Source: Actinomycetes bacterium (GTDB lineage Bacteria > Actinomycetota > Actinomycetes > Propionibacteriales > Nocardioidaceae). From it: DNA of 6,350 nt. Position 1 is the stretch's first letter; each line of letters starts with the position of its first letter. Below are positions 1 through 6,350 of this stretch, piece by piece. The DNA is taken from contig JAEZKN010000082.1 in the NCBI GenBank assembly GCA_023415395.1, positions 1 to 6,350 of the forward strand, given 5' to 3'. Made by a program: the position numbers and the translations under genes. A model generated the notes under the pieces. The model ran no database searches and was not told where the DNA came from. It worked only from the letters and a program-made list of their open reading frames with translations.

Positions 1-52
1 CCGCCTGGTCCAGGGTGTGGTCATGTCGCCGATGCTGGCGAACCTGCGCGGC

Positions 53-84
53 GGTGCGCATGACCCGCCCGGATCATGCGCACC
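53..84 (-). terminator. Perfect 11-bp stem-loop downstream of lon, probable terminator
   Basis: Bases 53-63 (GGTGCGCATGA) are the exact reverse complement of 74-84 (TCATGCGCACC), with a 10-base loop. The stem starts about 20 bases past the lon stop codon. There is no run of T on either strand, so this is not a classical intrinsic terminator, but actinobacterial terminators often lack the U-tract. A strong hairpin here would also protect the lon 3' end. Since the stem is symmetric it could act on transcripts from either direction. The position next to the lon stop supports the call; termination itself is inferred. Confidence 0.55.
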
Positions 85-103
85 CCTCCACCCGACGCAG
101 GGG

Positions 104-2413
<2,310 letters not shown>

Positions 2414-2438
2414 GCCCGCTGAACGCACGACGGCACCC

Positions 2439-2457
2439 GGGTGTTCCGGAGACACCC
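2439..2457 (-). other. Small stem-loop in the lon leader
   Basis: GGGTGT (2439-2444) and ACACCC (2452-2457) form a perfect 6-bp stem with a 7-base loop between otsB and lon. On the minus-strand RNA the stem takes in two bases of the GGAGG motif at 2460-2456. It could end otsB transcripts weakly (no U-tract), hide that ribosome-site-like motif, or be chance in GC-rich DNA. The pairing is seen; any role is a guess. Confidence 0.25.
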
Positions 2458-2461
2458 TCCT

Positions 2462-2478
2462 GTTCGCTCAGGACGAAC
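2462..2478. promoter_or_regulatory. ClgR-like operator upstream of lon
   Basis: The 17-base imperfect palindrome GTTCGCTCAGGACGAAC has arms GTTCG and CGAAC. ClgR of Streptomyces is reported to activate clp genes and to bind the lon promoter at the motif GTTCGC-5N-GCG. Here the plus strand reads GTTCGC-5N-ACGAAC and the minus strand GTTCGT-5N-GCGAAC, so the spacing is exact and one base of the symmetric motif differs. The centre is 57 bases upstream of the lon ATG and overlaps the last codons of otsB. No clear -10 hexamer is visible between the box and lon. The match is seen; binding by ClgR is inferred from the known motif and from the gene downstream. Confidence 0.5.
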
Positions 2479-3307
2479 GCGCGTCCTCGGTGAGCCGGCG
2501 CAGCAGGTCCAGGACCCCCTCGGGCCCGTGCACGACGACGTCGGCCCGCTCGACCAGGGCGCTCACCTCGTCGGAGGCCGAGCAGACCAGCAGCGTGGGC
2601 ATGCCGTCCTTGGCCAGGGTCGCGACGGCCTCGAACGCCTCGACGTCGCCGAGGTCGTCGCCGGCGAACAGGAACGCCCCGGCGCCGATCTCCTCCACGA
2701 GCGTCTCCACCGCCTTGCCCTTGTCCATGCCGGGCGCGCGCACCTCGATCACCTGCCGGCCGGGCTCGAGCACGAGGTGGTTGCGCTCGGCCAGGTCGCG
2801 CAGGGCCGGCAGCAGGCGCCGGTAGGCCTCCTCCGGGTCGGCCATCCGCCGGGTGTGCACGGCGTGCGCGAGCCCCTTGTCCTCCACCCAGGCGTCCGCC
2901 GCGCCGGCGTTGCGGAGCGTGCGGGGCAGGTCGCGCAGGAAGCGGGAGAGCCCCTGCGGCGGCCGGGGCGAGACGATCCGACGGCGGGTGGAGCTCCAGC
3001 GCTCGTTGCCGTACTGCCCGAAGAGGTAGAGCTCCTTGCCGTGCTCGCCGATCGTGTTGCCGACCTCCTCCAGCCCACCCAGGTCGAGGGCCTGGCGAGC
3101 GGGGCGTCCGGTGATCACGGCAACGGCGGCGACCACCTCGGCGAGCTCGACGAGCACCTCGGGCGCCTCGGGGTGGATGTGCGCCCTCTCCGGGTCGTCC
3201 ACGATCGGCGCGAGCGTGCCGTCGAAGTCCAGCCCGACGACGGCGCGGCGGGCGGCGCGCACGAGCGCGGCGTACTTCTGCTCCCCCTCGGGCGAGGTGA
3301 ACTCCAT
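2468..3307 (-). CDS. otsB: Trehalose-6-phosphate phosphatase (HAD superfamily)
   Basis: Removes phosphate from trehalose 6-phosphate to give trehalose, the second step of the OtsA-OtsB route. Trehalose is a stress protectant and, in many actinobacteria, a building block for glycolipids. The 279-residue cytoplasmic protein has the HAD motifs in order: motif I DFDGTL (27-32, nucleophile Asp27, acid/base Asp29), motif II ITGR (65-68), a conserved lysine in PGMDKGKAV (196-198) and motif IV GDDLGD (216-221) for magnesium. The cap-region signature VEDKG followed by HTRR (141-154) is characteristic of OtsB rather than of generic HAD phosphatases. Length is typical. The ATG at 3307 follows the VirR-like gene by 28 bases; only a weak GGTGG lies ahead of it, so coupling to upstream translation is possible. 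No otsA is in the window, so the synthase must be elsewhere. Confidence 0.92.
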   Translation of the reverse strand: MEFTSPEGEQKYAALVRAARRAVVGLDFDGTLAPIVDDPERAHIHPEAPEVLVELAEVVAAVAVITGRPARQALDLGGLEEVGNTIGEHGKELYLFGQYGNERWSSTRRRIVSPRPPQGLSRFLRDLPRTLRNAGAADAWVEDKGLAHAVHTRRMADPEEAYRRLLPALRDLAERNHLVLEPGRQVIEVRAPGMDKGKAVETLVEEIGAGAFLFAGDDLGDVEAFEAVATLAKDGMPTLLVCSASDEVSALVERADVVVHGPEGVLDLLRRLTEDARSS

Positions 3308-3311
3308 GGGT

Positions 3312-3331
3312 CCACCCTGTCACCTGGGTGG
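3312..3331 (-). other. Stem-loop just before the otsB start
   Basis: CCACCC (3312-3317) pairs perfectly with GGGTGG (3326-3331) across an 8-base loop, filling most of the 28-base gap between the VirR-like gene and otsB. On the minus-strand RNA the 3' arm holds the only purine-rich segment ahead of the otsB ATG, so folding could limit otsB translation. Six paired bases in this GC-rich context are weak evidence. Confidence 0.25.
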
Positions 3332-3335
3332 GGGG

Positions 3336-3839
3336 TCAGCCCAACGGAGCGGTGAGGATCAGCGTCAGGCGGTCCCGGCGCATCGGGTCCACCGCGGGCG
3401 CGGTGCGCTTGATGCCGAGGTCGAGGGCCAGCTGCCTGCCGGCCGCCTTGAGCTGGGCCGGGTAGTAGACGGTGGTCGACGGGATGGTGCCGTACCAGTT
3501 GTCGGTGCCGACGACCTGCCAGCCCGCGCCGGTGGCCTTCTCGGCGACCGAGCCCGCCAGGCCGGTGATGCCGGAGTTGTTGTAGACCTCGACGTAGACC
3601 TTGCCGCGCTGGACCGCCGGCGGCTTCGGCTTGGGCTGGGGCTTCTTCGTCGGGGAGTAGGTCGGCGACGGCGACTCGCTCGGCTTGTTCTCGTTGCCGG
3701 CGACCGTCGTCACCTCGCGCTCGGCCGGCTCGCCGCCGCGGGTCGCGACGTAGGCGATGCCGGCCATGGCCACGGCGATCACCGTCAGCATGACCACCGG
3801 GGACGGCATCACGACGCCGCGCTGGTTGCGGACGCGCAT
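3336..3839 (-). CDS. Membrane-anchored LytR_C-domain protein, VirR-like
   Basis: A 167-residue protein with a short basic N-terminus (MRVRNQRG), one hydrophobic segment (about 12-32) and a linker rich in Pro, Ser, Thr and Lys (about 50-76). A C-terminal LytR_C-type domain follows (about 79-165), recognisable by VYVEVYNNSG, LAGSVAEKATGAGWQV and a TTVYYP strand. The expected topology is N-terminus inside with the domain outside the membrane, near the wall. The same architecture and length occur in Mycobacterium tuberculosis Rv0431 (VirR), which affects vesicle release and envelope integrity and sits beside Rv0430, a small protein I recall as DUF3263-like. The gene pair therefore looks conserved. 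It is not a LytR-CpsA-Psr ligase, as the catalytic domain is absent. The ATG lies one base after the upstream stop (TGACATG) with no good ribosome site of its own, which points to translational coupling. Domain call is confident; VirR orthology is inferred. Confidence 0.85.
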   Translation of the reverse strand: MRVRNQRGVVMPSPVVMLTVIAVAMAGIAYVATRGGEPAEREVTTVAGNENKPSESPSPTYSPTKKPQPKPKPPAVQRGKVYVEVYNNSGITGLAGSVAEKATGAGWQVVGTDNWYGTIPSTTVYYPAQLKAAGRQLALDLGIKRTAPAVDPMRRDRLTLILTAPLG

Positions 3840-3840
3840 G

Positions 3841-4137
3841 TCAGATCTCGAAGCCGAGGCGGCGCGCCGACCGCTGTCGCTGACGCGCCGACCGGAGCCG
3901 GCGCAGCCGCCGGACCAGCAGCGGGTCGGCCTCGAGGGCCTCCGGGCGGTCGATGAGGGCGTTGAGGACCTGGTAGTAGCGCGTCGAGGACATGTCGAAC
4001 TTCTCGCGGACCGCGGTCTCCTTGGCGCCGGCGTACTTCCACCACTGGCGCTCGAAGTCGAGGATCTCCCGGTCGCGCTCGCTCAGCGCCGGAGTGGCGT
4101 CGGCGGCCTCGCCACCGAGAGCGTTCACGACGTCCAT
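3841..4137 (-). CDS. DUF3263 family small helix-turn-helix-like protein
   Basis: A 98-residue soluble protein. The core, residues about 17-80, carries the family's signature: LSERDREILDFE, then WWKYAGAKE, then the segment with STRYYQVLNALID and PLLVRRLRRLR. The pattern resembles a sigma-factor or winged-helix DNA-binding fold, and the C-terminus is strongly basic (RSARQRQRSARR), fitting nucleic-acid binding; no enzymatic residues are apparent. The biochemical role of the family is not known to me. The start at 4137 is well set by GGGGAGGA four bases upstream. It is the first gene of the leftward group, one base ahead of the VirR-like gene, so the two are almost certainly co-transcribed. It may regulate the operon or the divergent gene, which would fit the inverted repeats in the shared intergenic region, but that is speculation. 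Confidence 0.88.
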   Translation of the reverse strand: MDVVNALGGEAADATPALSERDREILDFERQWWKYAGAKETAVREKFDMSSTRYYQVLNALIDRPEALEADPLLVRRLRRLRSARQRQRSARRLGFEI

Positions 4138-4141
4138 GGAG

Positions 4142-4149
4142 TCCTCCCC
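4142..4149 (-). promoter_or_regulatory. Strong ribosome binding site of the DUF3263 gene
   Basis: On the minus strand, GGGGAGGA ends four bases before the ATG at 4137. It is the best Shine-Dalgarno sequence in the leftward gene group and sets this start; the next gene has none of its own. Confidence 0.7.
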
Positions 4150-4168
4150 GTTCCCCCGCCCCCAGACG

Positions 4169-4180
4169 GGTCATGTCCGA
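4169..4180. repeat. Left arm of a 12-bp inverted repeat
   Basis: GGTCATGTCCGA is the exact reverse complement of the 12 bases at 4267-4278, across an 86-base spacer. This arm lies in the predicted 5' untranslated region of the DUF3263 operon. A pair of inverted sites flanking a divergent promoter region suggests two binding sites for one regulator, or a loop; no protein is assigned. Confidence 0.5.
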
Positions 4181-4203
4181 CAGTGCAGGTCAGCGTCCAC
4201 TGT
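4180..4203. promoter_or_regulatory. Inverted repeat ACAGTG-N12-CACTGT over the operon promoter
   Basis: ACAGTG (4180-4185) and CACTGT (4198-4203) are perfect inverted 6-mers, 18 bases centre to centre. The right arm overlaps the predicted -10 of the minus-strand promoter and the left arm lies just past the expected start of transcription. That is a typical place for a repressor. The symmetry is seen; the operator role is inferred. Confidence 0.35.
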
Positions 4204-4228
4204 AGGCGACGAACCACAACGATGTCAT
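4199..4228 (-). promoter_or_regulatory. Predicted sigma-70-type promoter of the DUF3263-virR-like operon
   Basis: On the minus strand, ATGACA (4228-4223) matches the -35 consensus TTGACA at five of six bases. After an 18-base spacer comes TACAGT (4204-4199), which fits the actinobacterial -10 pattern TAnnnT. Transcription would start near 4192, giving a leader of about 55 bases before the ATG at 4137. This is one of the few AT-richer stretches in the window. Confidence 0.5.
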
Positions 4229-4260
4229 TCGCCTCGCGGGCGAGTCGCGCACCCCCTCGT

Positions 4261-4266
4261 TAGTCT
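4261..4266 (+). promoter_or_regulatory. -10 element for a leaderless oxidoreductase transcript
   Basis: TAGTCT fits TAnnnT and is followed by exactly six bases before the ATG at 4273, so transcription would begin at the A of the start codon. There is no Shine-Dalgarno sequence before this ATG. Both features are what leaderless genes of actinobacteria show. No good -35 hexamer is visible. Confidence 0.5.
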
Positions 4267-4278
4267 TCGGACATGACC
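4267..4278. repeat. Right arm of the 12-bp inverted repeat, over the start codon
   Basis: TCGGACATGACC mirrors 4169-4180 exactly. It covers the predicted transcription start and the ATG of the oxidoreductase gene, so a protein bound here would be expected to block that gene. Part of the match is the common ATGACC gene start, which lowers its weight somewhat. Confidence 0.5.
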
Positions 4279-5289
4279 ACCCGGTGGGGCATCCTCGCGA
4301 CCGGCAAGATCGCGCACACCTTCGCCCGCGACCTGGCGGTCGCGCCGGAGGCCGAGCTGGTGGCCGTCGGGTCCCGGCGGCGGGAGAGCGCGGAGGCGTT
4401 CGCGGCCGAGCACGGCGCCCCTGGGCAGGTGCGGGCCCACGGCTCCTACGAGGAGCTGGTCGCGGACACCGACGTCGACGTCGTCTACATCGCCACGCCG
4501 CACGCGCTGCACCTGGAGAACGCCCGGCTCTGCTTCGGGGCCGGCAAGCACGTGCTGTGCGAGAAGCCGCTCACCCTCGACACCGCCGAGGCGGAGGAGA
4601 TGGTGGTCCTGGCCACCGAGCACGACCGCTTCCTCATGGAGGCGATGTGGACCGCCTGCCACCCCGGCATCCGCGCCCTGCGCGAACGGCTGAGGTCCGG
4701 CGAGCTCGGCACCCCCCGGCACCTGCACGCCGAGCTCGGCTTCCGGGTGGACGCGCCGCCGGAGGACCGGATGCTCAATCCCGAGCTCGGGGCGTCGGCC
4801 CTGCTGGACATGGGCGTCTACCCGCTCACCTTCGCCCACCTGATGCTGGGCGAGGCGCTCGAGCTGACCGCGACCGCCGAGCTCTCCACCGGCGGCATCG
4901 ACCTCGACGTCGCGATCGCGGGGCGCTACCCGGGCGGCGCGCTGGCCACGCTCACCGCGTCGATGACGTCGTGGTCGAGCCGGGCCGCCGGCATCGCCAC
5001 CGACCGGGGCCGCATCGACGTCGACGACTTCCACCACCCCTCGCGGATCACGTTCACGTCCTACGCGACCGGCGACACCAACGACACCGTCGTGGTCGCG
5101 GAGCCGGTCGCCATCGAGCACGAGCCGGTGCTCGGCCGCGGCTACGCCCACGAGATCGTCGAGGTCGGCCGCTGCCTCGCCGCGGGCCTGCGCGAGAGCC
5201 CACTGGTGCCCCACGTGCAGACGCTGACGATCCTGCGCCAGATGGACCAGGTCCGCTCGCAGGTCGGCGTCGGCTTCCCGACGACCTGA
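4273..5289 (+). CDS. Gfo/Idh/MocA family NAD(P)-dependent oxidoreductase
   Basis: A 338-residue cytoplasmic dehydrogenase that probably oxidises or reduces a sugar, inositol or related polyol. The N-terminal Rossmann fold starts with WGILATGKIA (5-14), a family variant of the glycine-rich nucleotide loop. The family motif EKP follows at 97-99, then MEAMW (122-126) and LDMGVYP (178-184). Lys98 and Tyr183 correspond in position and context to the Lys/Tyr catalytic pair of dimeric dihydrodiol dehydrogenase and D-xylose dehydrogenase (NADP+), which this subgroup most resembles. Arginines after the second beta strand (SRRR, 34-37) would suit the 2'-phosphate of NADP. The C-terminal substrate domain is complete and the length is typical. 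It stands alone, divergent from the DUF3263 operon, so the true substrate cannot be read from context. The ATG at 4273 fits the protein start and appears leaderless. Confidence 0.9.
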   Translation: MTTRWGILATGKIAHTFARDLAVAPEAELVAVGSRRRESAEAFAAEHGAPGQVRAHGSYEELVADTDVDVVYIATPHALHLENARLCFGAGKHVLCEKPLTLDTAEAEEMVVLATEHDRFLMEAMWTACHPGIRALRERLRSGELGTPRHLHAELGFRVDAPPEDRMLNPELGASALLDMGVYPLTFAHLMLGEALELTATAELSTGGIDLDVAIAGRYPGGALATLTASMTSWSSRAAGIATDRGRIDVDDFHHPSRITFTSYATGDTNDTVVVAEPVAIEHEPVLGRGYAHEIVEVGRCLAAGLRESPLVPHVQTLTILRQMDQVRSQVGVGFPTT

Positions 5290-5310
5290 GCACGGGTCCG
5301 CGGGTGGCCC

Positions 5311-5952
5311 CTACGACCGGAGGAAGGCCAGCACCGCCGCCACCCGCCGGTGCTGGGCGTCGTCGTCCGGCGAGAGGCCGAGCTTGGCGAAGATCCGCTG
5401 GGTGTGCTTCTCCACGCCGGCCAGCGTCACGGTCAGCGCCTCGGCGATCGCTGCGTTCGACCGGCCCTCGGCCATGAGCGACAGCACCTCCCGCTCCCGT
5501 GGGGTGAGGGCCGCGATCGGGTCGCGCTGGCGGCCCATGAGCTGGCGGACCACCAGCGGGTCGAGCACGGTCCCGCCGCCGGCGACGGCCGCGACCGAGC
5601 CGAGGAAGTCGTCGAGGTCGCTCACCCGGTCCTTGAGCAGGTAGCCGACCCCGCCGTCGCCGGCCGCCAGGAGGTCGTCGGCGTAGGACACCTCGACGTA
5701 CTGCGAGAGCACCAGCAGCCGGGCCCCCGGCCACGCTCGACGGACCTCGACCGCCGCCCGCAGGCCCTCGTCGGTGTGGCTGGGCGGCATCCGCACGTCG
5801 ACGATGCCGAGGTCGGGGCGGGCCTCCAGCACGGTGTGCACGAACGCCGGCCCGTCGCCGACCGAACCCACGACCTCGTGCCCGGCCTCGGCCAGCAGCA
5901 GCTGCAGGCCCTCGCGCAGGAGCAGCGAGTCGTCGGCCACCACGATCCTCAC
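5311..5952 (-). CDS. NarL/LuxR-type two-component response regulator
   Basis: A 213-residue transcription factor controlled by phosphorylation. The receiver domain (1-about 120) has all key residues: Asp7 and Asp8, phospho-acceptor Asp52 in IVDVRMPP, Ser83 and Lys107. A LuxR-type helix-turn-helix follows (about 148-192): LTPREREVLSLMAEG, then SNAAIAEAL and EKHTQRIFAKLGL. I chose the GTG at 5952 because RIVVADDS is the usual first strand of the receiver and GAGGA lies seven bases upstream; a longer frame reaching 6000 would overlap the kinase gene and add unrelated residues. The gene follows the sensor kinase by ten bases, and its ribosome site overlaps the kinase stop (TGAGGA), so the two are probably made in a coupled manner. 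The target genes are unknown. It converges on the oxidoreductase with 21 bases between the stops. Confidence 0.93.
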   Translation of the reverse strand: MRIVVADDSLLLREGLQLLLAEAGHEVVGSVGDGPAFVHTVLEARPDLGIVDVRMPPSHTDEGLRAAVEVRRAWPGARLLVLSQYVEVSYADDLLAAGDGGVGYLLKDRVSDLDDFLGSVAAVAGGGTVLDPLVVRQLMGRQRDPIAALTPREREVLSLMAEGRSNAAIAEALTVTLAGVEKHTQRIFAKLGLSPDDDAQHRRVAAVLAFLRS

Positions 5953-5959
5953 CGCGCCG

Positions 5960-5964
5960 TCCTC
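5960..5964 (-). promoter_or_regulatory. Ribosome binding site of the response regulator, overlapping the kinase stop
   Basis: GAGGA on the minus strand ends seven bases before the GTG at 5952 and shares two bases with the TGA stop of the kinase (5965-5963). It decides the regulator's start and suggests translational coupling of the pair. Confidence 0.6.
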
Positions 5965-6350
5965 ACAGGGGAATCCTCGCCACCACGCTCGTGCCGCCAC
6001 CGTCCGGGGACGTCACCTCGAGGGTGCCGTCGACCGCGGCCAGGCGCTGGCCCAGCCCGGACAGGCCCAGCCCCTTCGCGGGGTGGGCACCGCCGACCCC
6101 GTCGTCCGCGACGCTGACGACCAGCTCGGGTCCCTCGGTCACGACCGTCACGTCCGCGGAGGTCGCCCGGCTGTGCTTGGCGACGTTGGTCAGGGCCTCG
6201 GCGGCGACGAAGTAGACAGCCGTCTCCACGTGGGGCGGCAGCTCGCCGGGTACGTCGATGCGGCCGGCCACCGGCACCACGCTCTGCGCGAGCATCTCCT
6301 CGAGCGCGGCCGCGAGGCCGCGGTCGACCAGCAGCGGCGGGGCGATGCCC
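5963..6350 (-). CDS. Two-component sensor histidine kinase, NarL-family (C-terminal part, cut by window edge)
   Basis: Only the last 128 or so codons are present; the sensor region and phosphorylated histidine lie beyond 6350. The reading frame stays open to the window edge, so the methionine at 6295 is internal and not the start. The visible part opens with GIAPPLLVDRGLAAALEE, the segment that normally follows the HisKA_3 dimerisation domain. It continues with an HATPase_c domain: N-box EALTNVAKH, G1 box VADDGVGGA and G2 box GLGLSGLGQRL, ending in the usual strand TSVVARIPL. The kinase should phosphorylate Asp52 of the regulator encoded immediately downstream. All ATP-binding motifs seen are intact. 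Whether it is membrane-bound cannot be judged from here. Confidence 0.92.
   Translation of the reverse strand, partial: GIAPPLLVDRGLAAALEEMLAQSVVPVAGRIDVPGELPPHVETAVYFVAAEALTNVAKHSRATSADVTVVTEGPELVVSVADDGVGGAHPAKGLGLSGLGQRLAAVDGTLEVTSPDGGGTSVVARIPL

Noticed and set aside
1..61. Possible start of another minus-strand gene (ATG at 24 reading MTTPWTRR, or ATG at 61)
   Set aside because: Too few codons are visible and neither has a ribosome site. The GACATGACCAC around position 24 also occurs at the oxidoreductase start, which is suggestive but not enough to call a gene.
4233..4244. Palindrome CTCGC-GG-GCGAG in the divergent intergenic region
   Set aside because: Five-base arms built mainly of G and C are common by chance in this DNA, and it does not line up with a promoter element.
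4225..5214. A 329-codon minus-strand open frame opposite the oxidoreductase
   Set aside because: It has no domain features and sits antisense to a gene with clear family motifs.
5953..6000. Upstream extension of the response regulator to an ATG at 6000
   Set aside because: It would overlap the kinase gene and add 16 residues unrelated to receiver domains. The GTG at 5952 has a good ribosome site and the expected N-terminus.
5963..6295. A complete 110-residue ATPase-domain protein starting at 6295
   Set aside because: The frame continues upstream to the window edge with kinase-like sequence (PPLLVDRGLAAAL), so the methionine is internal to a longer histidine kinase.

Overview
The window is very GC-rich, with G or C at nearly every third codon position, and looks like the chromosome of a high-GC actinobacterium. 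A Nocardioides-like (Propionibacteriales) origin is my best guess, from the style of the proteins and the DUF3263 / LytR_C-domain gene pair. I have not confirmed it by any search. I see no mobile element, CRISPR array, tRNA or rRNA.

Layout. Bases 1-103 hold no gene I can call, but contain a perfect 11-bp stem-loop just past the end of lon. From 104 to 4137, four genes point left (minus strand). In order of transcription they are a small DUF3263 DNA-binding-like protein (4137-3841), a membrane-anchored LytR_C-domain protein resembling mycobacterial VirR (3839-3336, one base after its neighbour), the trehalose-6-phosphate phosphatase OtsB (3307-2468) and the ATP-dependent protease LonA (2413-104). 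The gaps are 1, 28 and 54 bases, so one transcript could cover all four. However, lon has a ClgR-like palindrome just upstream and probably its own promoter. A 135-base divergent intergenic region (4138-4272) separates this group from a plus-strand Gfo/Idh/MocA-family NAD(P)-dependent oxidoreductase (4273-5289), whose message looks leaderless. Convergent to that gene, and 21 bases away, is a NarL/LuxR-type two-component system on the minus strand: the response regulator (5952-5311) follows its sensor kinase (5963 to beyond 6350, cut by the window edge).

How the genes relate. The four leftward genes fit a stress and envelope theme: protein quality control (Lon), compatible-solute synthesis (OtsB) and a cell-envelope factor (VirR-like) with a small regulator-like partner. 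That grouping is an inference from proximity. The two-component genes are a classic kinase-regulator pair with overlapping translation signals; their stimulus is unknown. The oxidoreductase has no pathway partner in view.

The most interesting content is regulatory: a ClgR-type box before lon; a perfect 12-bp inverted repeat at both sides of the divergent intergenic region, with one arm over the oxidoreductase start codon; and a second inverted repeat over the predicted -10 of the DUF3263 operon. I do not see a convincing undescribed multi-gene system.
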